64,000 nucleotides of DNA from Candidatus Tiamatella incendiivivens (GTDB lineage Archaea > Thermoproteota > Thermoprotei_A > Sulfolobales > Acidilobaceae). This document shows positions 34,886-43,359 of this stretch, piece after piece (position 1 is the stretch's first letter; every line of letters begins with the position of its first letter). The stretch spans positions 124,001 through 188,000 of the forward strand of contig WALW01000007.1 in the NCBI GenBank assembly GCA_015522635.1, given 5' to 3'. Under the pieces are notes generated by a model. The model was not told the origin of the DNA and did no database searches. It saw nothing but the letters and a program-made list of their open reading frames with translations. The translations under genes and the position numbers were made by a program.

Positions 34886-36637
34886 TTATTTTCCTCTTTT
34901 ACCCCATAAGCCTTTTACGAATAATACTATCAGCAGGAAGTCTAGAATCAAGCTTATAATCACTATGCTACCAGCTCCTACCTGTTGTACGTGCGGTATA
35001 TGCTGCATGACTGCTACGATCCACCATCCAAGAGCTACTGTTACAGTGATCCATAGGAACCATGCTGGAACCTGTATGAGCCAATTAATAGCTCCGCTTA
35101 CCTTCTGGACCCTATAAGCCCATAATGCTACTGTAAGCAATGCCAAAGCTGCTAGCAATTGGTTAGTTCCAGCGAACGCAGGCCATATTACGTTGTACGC
35201 CGCTACAACCTTCCCGCCTATCTTGACATTTGGATATGCCATTGCAGTACCAAACAATACTGCTAGGAATCCAGCTACCCATCTATTAGCTATTGCTTTA
35301 TAAAGCGTTGGAGCAGATTCCCTGAGCGGATCGAAGAATTCTTGCCATGCGAATCTTGCTAGTCTCGTTGCAGTGTCCAATGTTGTCATAATGAATGTTG
35401 CTAGTGAGACTGCTGCGAATACTACCATAACGTGGTATGCGTCTGGGAAGCTCAGCCCTAGTCTTGCTAGCGCCTTACCTGCCATGTATCCGTAACCTAC
35501 TGTGAATCTATGGACTTTATCTAGCTCTAGTATGGAGTGCTTGAAGACACCCATCTTTATCAGTTCTGGAGCACTCCAAGCTAGGCTGACTGGGAGTATC
35601 ACAGCTAGGCTTGAAACTGCTCCCTCGGTGAGCATTCCACCGTATCCTACGAGTAGTCCTTCCATCTCATTTGATAATTGCTTGCTACTTGTACCGCTAG
35701 CTACAACGCTGTGGAATCCTGAAAGGCTTCCACATGCTATTATTAGTGGTATAGCTGGCCAGAAAGGTGTTGGTTGCCCGGAAAATATTTTTGGCGCCCA
35801 ACTCGTATAAGCTGGACCTGTTAGTTTGAAGTCCGCTACTAGTAGTGAGCCAAATATTGCTATAAAGACAAATGCCCACAAAATATATGCATTGAGATAG
35901 TCTCTAGGTTGTAGTAGATACCATACAGGTAGGCTAGCAGCTATGAAGGCATAGGCAGCTAATATAACGAGCCACCAATGGTAAACGTCTCCACCTAGGT
36001 ATAGAGGGATCTTATAAGCGTAGTAGAATCCTATAACTATCAAGATCAACATAAGTACTGTAGCCTTAGTAAGATTCACACCTACTCTGTAGACCATTAT
36101 TCCGAATATTAGTGCTAGAGGCATGAATATTACTGCTAGTGTCGCTGCGCCAGGTATTCCTTTGAACAGAGAGGCAGCCACGGATTCGAATGCTGCTACT
36201 ACTAGTACTAAAGCGAAGTACACATAGGCTAGGAATATGAATCTGGCTTTACGTCCCATGACGTTCTCGCTTACGCTCATGACTGAGATTCCACCATATC
36301 TTACACTAGACATTAGTGATAGATAGTCGTGAACTGCTCCGATGAATATGTTGCCGAATAATACCCATATGAGTGGTAGAAACCAGCCGTATGACATGGC
36401 TATAGCTGGACCGACTATAGGTCCTGCTCCCGCTATGCTAGCGAAGTGGTGTCCGTATAACACGTACTTGTTGGCTGGCACATAATCTACACCATCGTAT
36501 TTGGTGATTGCAGGTGTAACATTCTCCGGGCTGGCTCTGACTACTTTCTCTTCGAGTACTTTTTTACCATAGTATACGTATGCGAGTCCGTATATGATGA
36601 GGACTGACAGGAGTATCTCAATAGAATATGAGGCCAT
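34886..36637 (-). CDS. cstA: Carbon starvation protein A family transporter
   Basis: 583 residues, about sixteen hydrophobic helices. CstA signatures: YGHHFASIAGAGPIVGPA near residue 61, FGNIFIGAVHDYLSLM, SLSGFHSVVASGTSSKQL and LFGTANQLLA-like FAGTNQLLAALALL. The family imports peptides or pyruvate in bacteria. Its start overlaps by 1 nt the stop of a small membrane protein gene. The bacterial partner CstX/DUF466 is not seen; the 89-residue protein may take its place. Confidence 0.93.
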   Translation of the reverse strand: MASYSIEILLSVLIIYGLAYVYYGKKVLEEKVVRASPENVTPAITKYDGVDYVPANKYVLYGHHFASIAGAGPIVGPAIAMSYGWFLPLIWVLFGNIFIGAVHDYLSLMSSVRYGGISVMSVSENVMGRKARFIFLAYVYFALVLVVAAFESVAASLFKGIPGAATLAVIFMPLALIFGIMVYRVGVNLTKATVLMLILIVIGFYYAYKIPLYLGGDVYHWWLVILAAYAFIAASLPVWYLLQPRDYLNAYILWAFVFIAIFGSLLVADFKLTGPAYTSWAPKIFSGQPTPFWPAIPLIIACGSLSGFHSVVASGTSSKQLSNEMEGLLVGYGGMLTEGAVSSLAVILPVSLAWSAPELIKMGVFKHSILELDKVHRFTVGYGYMAGKALARLGLSFPDAYHVMVVFAAVSLATFIMTTLDTATRLARFAWQEFFDPLRESAPTLYKAIANRWVAGFLAVLFGTAMAYPNVKIGGKVVAAYNVIWPAFAGTNQLLAALALLTVALWAYRVQKVSGAINWLIQVPAWFLWITVTVALGWWIVAVMQHIPHVQQVGAGSIVIISLILDFLLIVLFVKGLWGKRGK

Positions 36638-36906
36638 CAGGCTTCACCTCCCTTCTCTCTAACTTTTTGCTTCACGAGTTCAGGTGCTTCGCCGAATATC
36701 AGTGCAGGTCCTATTAGTATTAGGAACCATCCAATAATTGCCGAATACGATGTTGCATCCCAGTTATATGCGGTACACTTGGCATTAGCACATGTTCCTA
36801 TGTGGCCATTGAGCCATCCAACAGTGAATGAATAGATTAATAGTATTACACCGATTACCACTAGGGTATAACCGAGTGCCTTTACGGCTTTGGACATTTT
36901 GTCCAC
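36637..36906 (-). CDS. Small two-helix membrane protein upstream of cstA
   Basis: 89 residues with two hydrophobic helices (about 8-28 and 52-70). The connecting loop contains GTCANAKCTAYN, two cysteines that could pair outside the cell. The C-terminus is charged and cytoplasmic. The stop overlaps the cstA start by 1 nt, so it is likely a CstA accessory subunit. No family recognised. Confidence 0.7.
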   Translation of the reverse strand: MDKMSKAVKALGYTLVVIGVILLIYSFTVGWLNGHIGTCANAKCTAYNWDATSYSAIIGWFLILIGPALIFGEAPELVKQKVREKGGEA

Positions 36907-37020
36907 CCCTTAATAGATATGATAATTCGTTTAGCTGTTTGATAGTGGGTTCATTATTTTCATATAATTATATACTGCATAATAAAAGCTTATTCAAGGG
37001 ATATTGAGGGGCTGAATGTA

Positions 37021-37689
37021 GTGGGTGTAGACTGGAGTACTGTATTAACATGGACTTTCTGGCTAGTGGTAATAGCTAGCTTCCCATCTGTAATATGGTT
37101 TTACAAGTTCAGGAGAACAATGATTAAAAGGCAGATAGCGATAATTAACACCCTAGAAAGAACCTTTAAACCTAAGGATAAAAGGTATACAGTTCACGGC
37201 TACCTTGTAGGATTTACTGGCAAGTACTGGATCAATAGAGGTAATATCATTAAGGCATGGGCTTATTATGTAACGCCACCATACCACGTTTTCTTCTATC
37301 TGCCGGTAATACAAGCATTCAAGAAAAAGGAGAGGATGGATATTACTGTAGAGCTAAAATCAATAAGATATAGAGGCGAGGCCCACATAGCTGTTCCAAG
37401 AGACGGATACGTCTCTAGGACACTGGGAATCGATATGGCTAAAAAGAAGCCGCAGCCGAAAGAGACTAAGATTATGATTAACTCTAAGAGTTTTAGAGCC
37501 TACTATACTAGCAATGAAACATTGGATGCTGTTGTTGAAGTTTTTAAAGTGCTTAATAGCTTACAAGATGTGAGGAGAATATCGATTGATTCATCAAAAA
37601 AGGGGGTTCATGTCTCTATAGTTCCTAAACTCGAAGCGCTGCAGGAGTTTTTGGATAAGCTTATAAGTATCGCTGATTCTGCCCGTTAG
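37021..37689 (+). CDS. Membrane-anchored protein of unknown function
   Basis: 222 residues: one N-terminal hydrophobic helix (about residues 9-26) followed by a basic junction and a soluble domain of mixed alpha/beta character (MDITVELKSIRYRGEAHIAV ... VHVSIVP). Divergent from cstA and its partner across 114 bp. No family recognised. Confidence 0.65.
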   Translation: MGVDWSTVLTWTFWLVVIASFPSVIWFYKFRRTMIKRQIAIINTLERTFKPKDKRYTVHGYLVGFTGKYWINRGNIIKAWAYYVTPPYHVFFYLPVIQAFKKKERMDITVELKSIRYRGEAHIAVPRDGYVSRTLGIDMAKKKPQPKETKIMINSKSFRAYYTSNETLDAVVEVFKVLNSLQDVRRISIDSSKKGVHVSIVPKLEALQEFLDKLISIADSAR

Positions 37690-37763
37690 TTTGTATATTC
37701 TTTTTAGGTTAATTATGGTGGATAGGATATTTATTCCCGATATACTATTTAACATGTGTTAAT

Positions 37764-38186
37764 ATGTGGAGGAGGTTAGGATCCTTGATGAAAGGTATAG
37801 ATGCTGTGAAGTATATATTAAAGAACCTAGGATGCATCCACCCTTTCCGGCTGAGCAGAATACTTGCATTAGCCGAAATAGCATTTTACAGAGACTACGG
37901 AGAAAGAATGACTGATATCATATACAAGGAGGGCCCAGGGGCTTTCTATATCGAGGGTCTAAAAGAGCTGGTGGAGAAGAACTCTTGCTTCGCTAGACAA
38001 GAGGGAGATCCTGAAAGAGGGAAGAAAGGATGCCTAGAATATATTTGTCAATTGGATGTAGAAATAGAAGGGAAATACCAAAGATACCTAGATGAGGCTA
38101 TAGCTGAAGCAGGGAGTTTAAATGATATGGAGTTGAATGAAGCAGTCGTTAACGATTCATTGTTCAGAAAGCTACTCGAAGAGTAG
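37764..38186 (+). CDS. Unknown cytoplasmic protein upstream of the MinD-ferredoxin genes
   Basis: 140 residues, helical, with HPFRLSRILALAEIAFYRDYG and EGPGAFYIEGLKELV, an arrangement loosely like small winged-helix or SocA-type proteins, and cysteines C24, C75, C89 and C94. No firm family. It lies 57 bp before the first MinD-ferredoxin ATPase on the same strand and may belong to that cluster, possibly as regulator (inference). Confidence 0.6.
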   Translation: MWRRLGSLMKGIDAVKYILKNLGCIHPFRLSRILALAEIAFYRDYGERMTDIIYKEGPGAFYIEGLKELVEKNSCFARQEGDPERGKKGCLEYICQLDVEIEGKYQRYLDEAIAEAGSLNDMELNEAVVNDSLFRKLLEE

Positions 38187-38243
38187 GATTCAGGTAAGGT
38201 ATTCTGTTAGAGGTCACATTGTTCCTATGGAGGTTCAATAGAA

Positions 38244-39128
38244 ATGAGGATTATCTCTGTCACAGGGGGGAAGGGTGGTACAGGGAAAAGCTTTGTCGCA
38301 ACAAATATATCGTATTTGCTATCCAAGAATAAAAAACTACTCTTAGCGGACTTAGACGTTGAGGCTCCTAATGACTATATATTGCTTGGAATAGATAAAT
38401 TAGAGCTGGAGGAACCGATCAAAGTATTCTTTCCAATGATAGACTATTCCAAATGCACTATCTGCGGCGCGTGCGCCAGGGTATGTGATACGGGAGCAAT
38501 AATAATGTCTAAAGGGAAGCCCCCTATGGTAATGCCTAGATTATGCAGTGGCTGTAAAGCGTGTATGTATGCCTGCGTATATAATGCGATACACCCGGGT
38601 GAGAGAGTTATAGGATACACTTATCTCAATGATATTAACATCGGAGAAACTGAATTCAAATTATTAACTGGAATCCTAAGGTATGGTGAGGAACATACTG
38701 CACCAACTGTGAGAGGTGCAAAGGACAAAGCAATGGATATAGCGAAGAAAGAAAAGTCTCTACTCCTAGTTGATACTGGTGCTGGAACAGGAAACAGCAT
38801 ATCCATTGGAATACAATACAGTAATCTAGTCATAGCAGTGACTGAGCCAACACCTCTCGGAAAACATGATCTCGAGTCAATACTCAAAATTACAAGCGGC
38901 CTCGGCTACAAATCATGGGTTGTCATAAATAGACATGGAATAGCTGATGATAAGCCAGTAATTGAGTTATCAAGGGAATACGGTGTAGAATATATCCACA
39001 AAATTCCCTTCCATAAGGATGCAGTTGAAGCTTATACAAAGGGATTGCCAATGCCTCTATATAAGCGGGATTCTCCTGTCACTAGGAGCCTCTGTGAGCT
39101 TGCCTCAATCGTTGAGGGTGTAATCTGA
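38244..39128 (+). CDS. MinD/Mrp-type ATPase with inserted 2[4Fe-4S] ferredoxin module (first)
   Basis: Deviant Walker A KGGTGKS at residues 10-16 with DLDVEAPN following. The ferredoxin insert has C71, C74, C77, C81 and C101, C104, C107, C111, enough for two [4Fe-4S] clusters. LLLVDTGAGTG is the second switch. Such ATPases work in Fe-S or metallocluster assembly; paired copies accompany the bacterial orange-protein (ORP) genes. The second copy starts 10 nt downstream. The pairing and domain plan are seen; the role is inferred. Confidence 0.9.
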   Translation: MRIISVTGGKGGTGKSFVATNISYLLSKNKKLLLADLDVEAPNDYILLGIDKLELEEPIKVFFPMIDYSKCTICGACARVCDTGAIIMSKGKPPMVMPRLCSGCKACMYACVYNAIHPGERVIGYTYLNDINIGETEFKLLTGILRYGEEHTAPTVRGAKDKAMDIAKKEKSLLLVDTGAGTGNSISIGIQYSNLVIAVTEPTPLGKHDLESILKITSGLGYKSWVVINRHGIADDKPVIELSREYGVEYIHKIPFHKDAVEAYTKGLPMPLYKRDSPVTRSLCELASIVEGVI

Positions 39129-39138
39129 GAGGTGGGTT

Positions 39139-40131
39139 GTGATGGTTAATATTGATGAGAGAATTGAACTTGTAGTTGTAAGCGGTAAGGGAGGAGTGGG
39201 AAAATCAACTCTGACATCTAGTATAGCAATAGTAGCAGGGGAGTATAACTACGAGCTAATTGCCGTAGATGCAGATGCAGAAGCCCCTAATTTGCATCTA
39301 GTATTAGGCGTCTCTGATTGGGACGATACCGAAGACTACTATGAGGGTAGAACGGCATATATAGTGGAAGACAAATGTACTAACTGCGGTATATGCTATA
39401 GTGAATGTCCCTTAGGGGCTGTGGAATATAAAGAGGGAAAATACGTTATCAACCAGTACATATGTGAGGGATGTATAACTTGTAGTATAAAATGCCCGGA
39501 AAACGCGATCAGGTATAAGTTCAAGGTAAAAGCAGGGGAAATCCGGGTCAAGGATAGGACATTATACGGGTTCCCCCTGGTTTCGGGGGAAATCCTACCG
39601 GGTAGACCGAACAGTGGGAAACTAGTAACTGAGGTTAAGAATAAGGCATATGCGATGATAGGTGAGAAAGGGTTTGTATTGGTAGATGCTGCAGCAGGAG
39701 TAGGGTGCCAAGTAATATCGAGTCTAACAGGTGCTCACCTAGCAGTATTAGTCACAGAGCCAACTCCGGCTGGTTTCAGTGATTTACAGAGGATACACAG
39801 GCTTACAAAGCACTTCATGATAGCTCCGATGATAGTTATCAACAAATATGATACGAATCCCGGTTTCATCGGTGTAATAGAGGAATATGCAGAGAAGGAG
39901 AATGTGCCGATAATAGGGAAAATACCGTATGATGCTAAGGTACCTGAGAGTATGGCTAGAAACAAGCCTATAATAACAGAATACCCTGATACACGGGCTG
40001 CAAGAGCTATACGTGATGTATCCAGGAAAATAGTAAGTGAAATACTTCCAGGTTGGCGTGACTTCAGGATGAAATATAAGCCGAAGAGACCTGAACCTTA
40101 TATTCCTGTCATAGTGAAACCTGCATTGTAA
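39139..40131 (+). CDS. MinD/Mrp-type ATPase with inserted 2[4Fe-4S] ferredoxin module (second)
   Basis: Walker A GKGGVGKST at residues 16-24 and DADAEAPNLHL. The ferredoxin insert has C80, C83, C86, C90 and C109, C112, C115, C119. FVLVDAAAGVGCQ is the switch and VTEPTPAGFSDL the adenine-side loop. It is about 35 residues longer than the first copy, mostly at the C-terminus (RDFRMKYKPKRPEP). The two probably form a heterodimer, as in ORP-type clusters. A ferritin-like gene follows after 84 bp. Confidence 0.9.
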   Translation: MMVNIDERIELVVVSGKGGVGKSTLTSSIAIVAGEYNYELIAVDADAEAPNLHLVLGVSDWDDTEDYYEGRTAYIVEDKCTNCGICYSECPLGAVEYKEGKYVINQYICEGCITCSIKCPENAIRYKFKVKAGEIRVKDRTLYGFPLVSGEILPGRPNSGKLVTEVKNKAYAMIGEKGFVLVDAAAGVGCQVISSLTGAHLAVLVTEPTPAGFSDLQRIHRLTKHFMIAPMIVINKYDTNPGFIGVIEEYAEKENVPIIGKIPYDAKVPESMARNKPIITEYPDTRAARAIRDVSRKIVSEILPGWRDFRMKYKPKRPEPYIPVIVKPAL

Positions 40132-40215
40132 TATAAGTACACTATATTTATAACTTCAGCTATTTACTTATTATTAGCGATACAAAACTTGATGTATCTT
40201 TTATGGTGAATAGTT

Positions 40216-40686
40216 ATGGCGTTAGATATTAGTAAAATCCTCAATATGGTAGAGGAAGAAAGGAAATATGCAGAAGAACTAGAAAAGCTATCTGCGAGTT
40301 TTAGGCATCCAGTTCTACAAGGATTAATAAAGGGTATATCTATGGATAGTAAAAAACATAGCATTCTATATACTGCAATAGCGAACCTGCTGAAAGAGAC
40401 CCAACCAGGGCTCACTGAAGACGAGCTTGGGATAATCAGGAAAAGCATCGAGAAACACATAGAAATGGAAGCAGAAATGGTTAAACTAACAGGTCAATGG
40501 TCAGAAGAGGTAGATGATCCCAGGCTTAAACTTCTGTTGAAAGCTATACATGACGATGAAATAAAGCATCACAAGATCCTCCTTGACGTAAAAGACAAGC
40601 TGGCCAAAAGAGAAACAATAACTGAGGCAGATATGTGGGATGCTATATGGAAAGATAGCCCCTGGCATGGAACTCCTGGGGGGTAA
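40216..40686 (+). CDS. Ferritin-like (rubrerythrin-superfamily) protein
   Basis: 156 residues, four predicted helices carrying the diiron pattern: EEERKYAEELEKL in helix 1, MDSKKHSIL in helix 2, EKHIEMEAEM in helix 3 and HDDEIKHHKIL in helix 4 (E ... DxxKH ... E ... DExxHH). No rubredoxin domain. Lying between the paired MinD-ferredoxin ATPases and the NifX-like gene, it may store or deliver iron for their cluster, or protect it from oxidants (inference). GGTGA precedes the ATG. Confidence 0.8.
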   Translation: MALDISKILNMVEEERKYAEELEKLSASFRHPVLQGLIKGISMDSKKHSILYTAIANLLKETQPGLTEDELGIIRKSIEKHIEMEAEMVKLTGQWSEEVDDPRLKLLLKAIHDDEIKHHKILLDVKDKLAKRETITEADMWDAIWKDSPWHGTPGG

Positions 40687-40769
40687 TCTATACATATTTC
40701 CTTATTCTTTTTAATGAATTAATGTCCAATAAAGCTTCTTGGTACAAACATGTATATAGGTGGATCGAT

Positions 40770-41114
40770 ATGGTGAAAATAGTTTTCCCAACCGGGAAAG
40801 GCGGATTAGACGACATAGTATATGATAGACTCGGTAGAGCACCTACCTTTACTATAGTTGAAGTAGACGAATCTACTGGTGAAATAAAAAATGTCAAAGT
40901 AACCAGTAACCCCGGTTACTATGCAGGAAGTGGAGCAGGCGTAAAAGCCGCTCAAGTACTAGGTGACCACGGTGTCAATGTTTACTCCGGCCCTAATCCT
41001 GGCCCTAACGCCTATGCGGCCATTCAATACTTAGGTATTAAGGTTATTCCAGGGTTTATCGGGTTGAAAATAAAAGATGCTGTAAAAAAAGTTTTAGAAC
41101 AACTTCACCCCTGA
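40770..41114 (+). CDS. NifX/NifB-type dinitrogenase cofactor-binding fold protein (ORP-like)
   Basis: 114 residues of the NifX/NafY/ORP fold: MVKIVFPTGKGGLDDIVYDRLGRAPTF, shown by strand 1 and the GRAPTF turn, then SNPGYYAGSGAGVKAAQVL, and GPNPGPNAYAAIQYLGIKV. This family binds metal clusters such as FeMo-co precursors or the Mo-Cu cluster of the orange protein. The frame is open from 40722, but GGTGGAT ahead of the ATG at 40770 gives the usual start. Last gene of the MinD-MinD-ferritin cluster; no nif genes are present, so nitrogen fixation is not implied. Confidence 0.85.
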   Translation: MVKIVFPTGKGGLDDIVYDRLGRAPTFTIVEVDESTGEIKNVKVTSNPGYYAGSGAGVKAAQVLGDHGVNVYSGPNPGPNAYAAIQYLGIKVIPGFIGLKIKDAVKKVLEQLHP

Positions 41115-42037
41115 CTTCTCTTGTTTCTGTATGAAATCATGTCCAAAGCTATATTCGCAATGTTTTTAATGGGTTCTGCAGGCATAGCGCCCTCCAGTTC
41201 CATATAAGCTCTGTATATATTCCCAACAACCCTCTCCCTGTCTATCCATATATCGAATTTGCCCAGATCGGTTTCTAGAGCTGCTTGTAACGGAGTAAGT
41301 TTTCTTTCATATCCTTTCTCAGCCGCTTGAACTACAAGTTTCAAATATTCCAGCATCTCTTCTAGGCCGTATTTCCCTGTAACCGGGCCGTGACCTGGGA
41401 TGAATGTATCAATATTCAGCTCCAATAAACTTTTCTCCAAGACATCTATCCAGCCCTTCAAATAACCGTCAAGGGCAAATGGAGTAACCTTATAGAACAC
41501 TAGATCTCCGGTATAAGCTACCCCTTCATCTTCTATCATTACCAGTGTATCGCCAGGAGTATGTGCTGGACCCATATAAATTAATTTGACTTTAATTCTA
41601 TTCGGTAGGTTCAGAATTCCAATGCCACCTTCATATACTATATTGGGCAATGTATACCTGCTGCCTGTGAAGTCGAGGTCAGGGAAGAATGCTTTAAACA
41701 TCCTAGGATCTAAATCCATGTTTTGCTCGATAAGTCTTGCTGTTACTATATGGGCAACAACAATGGCATTCTTAACTACGTGGTTAGTCCATACATGGTC
41801 TCCATGATGATGTGTATTAATGATTATTCTAGGTTCTGGAAGGCCTTTCTCCTCCAGGGTGTTCAGTATATTCTTCATTCTAAGCTCGTTGTATTGTGTG
41901 TCAATTAGAACAGTGTAATTACCGGCATCTATAATACCTGTGTTACTCTTGAACCAGCCTCCTTCAGGGTCTATGTATGCATAGAAACCTGGTTTGACCT
42001 CTACAAGCCCACTCTCCCATTCATTCATGCGGATCAA
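41105..42037 (-). CDS. Metallo-beta-lactamase fold hydrolase
   Basis: 310 residues with NTHHHGDHVW (HxHxDH), GPAHTPGDTL, YTGDLVF and PGHGPV, a complete dinuclear site like that of B3-type/quinoprotein-relay-like MBL proteins. Substrate unknown. Its start overlaps the stop of the alpha/beta hydrolase by 4 nt, so the two are co-translated. It converges on the NifX-like gene with a 10-nt overlap. Confidence 0.87.
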   Translation of the reverse strand: MIRMNEWESGLVEVKPGFYAYIDPEGGWFKSNTGIIDAGNYTVLIDTQYNELRMKNILNTLEEKGLPEPRIIINTHHHGDHVWTNHVVKNAIVVAHIVTARLIEQNMDLDPRMFKAFFPDLDFTGSRYTLPNIVYEGGIGILNLPNRIKVKLIYMGPAHTPGDTLVMIEDEGVAYTGDLVFYKVTPFALDGYLKGWIDVLEKSLLELNIDTFIPGHGPVTGKYGLEEMLEYLKLVVQAAEKGYERKLTPLQAALETDLGKFDIWIDRERVVGNIYRAYMELEGAMPAEPIKNIANIALDMISYRNKRSQG

Positions 42038-42927
42038 CTCAGATACTTTCTAGCAAACTCTACCTCATTCTCCACTGTTTTAGATAAAAGGGGTTCCTCA
42101 TATATATCGAAATGCCCTCCATCAACTTCAAGTAACACTTTCTCTGACCTGATTGCGCTACTAACTTCCTTAATATGTTGCGGTGGTGTAGTCTTATCAC
42201 TACTTGCTAATAGTAAGAAAATAGGTCTGGACAATATTCTAGCGTAAAGCCCTGGAGAATAGATGAGTATCCTTTCCAAGCTATCAACTGTGATGTAATT
42301 CTTGAACTCCGGGAATTTTAAAGCTTTCTCCATGTAATACTTGTAGGCTTCATCACTCCTAATTACACACGGTCCATCCTTCGAGACTATAGGTATTCTA
42401 TTAATCCTCCCCTTACAACAGTCGCCCCTGAAGGCCTCCACAAGCTGCATGTATGGATTGAGGCTTCCTGCATAGCTTATGGCTGTCTTATAGCTGTAGA
42501 GATTAGGTACTTGTGCTATTCCACACTTAACACCAGGCTGTGGGAATGCTAGCTGGAGAATTACATGGCCTCCGCTAAAACTCGTACCCCATATACATAT
42601 ACGAGAAGGATCCACATTATTCAGTGTTTTAACGTAGCTGACAGCACATCTATAATCCTCAATCTGATCCACCGGGTATAATGTCTGCCTCGGAGATCCC
42701 TCGCTCTCCCCAAATCTTCTATAATCGAATATGAGAGTAGTAAATCCTGCTTCAGCGAATTTAGGCCCGTAATCACCGGCGTGAATCTCCTTAATCATCC
42801 CGAAACCGAAAGCCATAACGATCGCAGGAGTTTTCTCTTCTCCAATAGGTTCATATAACAGTCCCGCGCACCTAACACCCATGCAGTTGAAAGAGGTTTT
42901 CTTGACAGTAAACTTCAACACCAACAC
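42034..42927 (-). CDS. Alpha/beta hydrolase
   Basis: 297 residues. Nucleophile elbow GTSFSGG, acid in LASSDKTTPPQH and the catalytic histidine in VDGGHFDIYE are in the usual order. FGFGMIKEIHAGDYGPKFAEAGF resembles dienelactone-hydrolase or X-Pro-peptidase-like members. Four to five cysteines are unusual for the class. First gene of the pair with the MBL hydrolase. Confidence 0.85.
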   Translation of the reverse strand: MLVLKFTVKKTSFNCMGVRCAGLLYEPIGEEKTPAIVMAFGFGMIKEIHAGDYGPKFAEAGFTTLIFDYRRFGESEGSPRQTLYPVDQIEDYRCAVSYVKTLNNVDPSRICIWGTSFSGGHVILQLAFPQPGVKCGIAQVPNLYSYKTAISYAGSLNPYMQLVEAFRGDCCKGRINRIPIVSKDGPCVIRSDEAYKYYMEKALKFPEFKNYITVDSLERILIYSPGLYARILSRPIFLLLASSDKTTPPQHIKEVSSAIRSEKVLLEVDGGHFDIYEEPLLSKTVENEVEFARKYLS

Positions 42928-43029
42928 CTCGAATAGATGTTATGCTTAGAGTAATTGAGAAAGATATGTGCCCAGAATAACTAGCATTTAGATAATAATA
43001 TTTTACCTGGAATAAATAGTTAACTTGAC

Positions 43030-43341
43030 TTGAACGGGGGGACCATTTTGTTCGGTAAGCATCCTTTAGATGTTCCTTCAAACACAAAGCTCAGTGGAGA
43101 AAGATTATGCGATGCGTTAAGACTTGCCATTATAGCGGAAATAGATGCGATCACGTTATATCGGCAGATAGCAGAAGCCGCAGAAAATAAGCTGGTTAAA
43201 CAGGTTTTCAATGAGGTAGCAGAGGAGGAGAAAGAGCACTTGGGAGAATTTATGTATCTCCTGAAGAAATGCGATAAGACTATTGTTAGAATGATGGGAC
43301 ATGGTGAAGAGGAAGTAAAAGAACATGAAGAACGAGTTTAA
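43030..43341 (+). CDS. Short ferritin-like protein resembling encapsulated ferritin
   Basis: 103 residues with only two long helices: ALRLAIIAEIDAITLYRQI and VFNEVAEEEKEHLGEF. The E ... ExxH spacing and half-ferritin length match encapsulated-ferritin (EncFtn)-type proteins, which dimerise to build one diiron site. The C-terminal tail GHGEEEVKEHEERV could be a cargo or metal-transfer tail. A GGGGGGA site lies between TTG at 43030 and TTG at 43048; the second may be the true start. No encapsulin shell gene is in the window. Confidence 0.7.
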   Translation: MNGGTILFGKHPLDVPSNTKLSGERLCDALRLAIIAEIDAITLYRQIAEAAENKLVKQVFNEVAEEEKEHLGEFMYLLKKCDKTIVRMMGHGEEEVKEHEERV

Positions 43342-43359
43342 ACTCGCTATTATTAAGGG

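Noticed and set aside
40216-41114. NifX-like protein and MinD ATPases as evidence for nitrogen fixation
   Set aside because: No nifH, nifD, nifK or nifB is present and the same families occur in non-diazotrophs.
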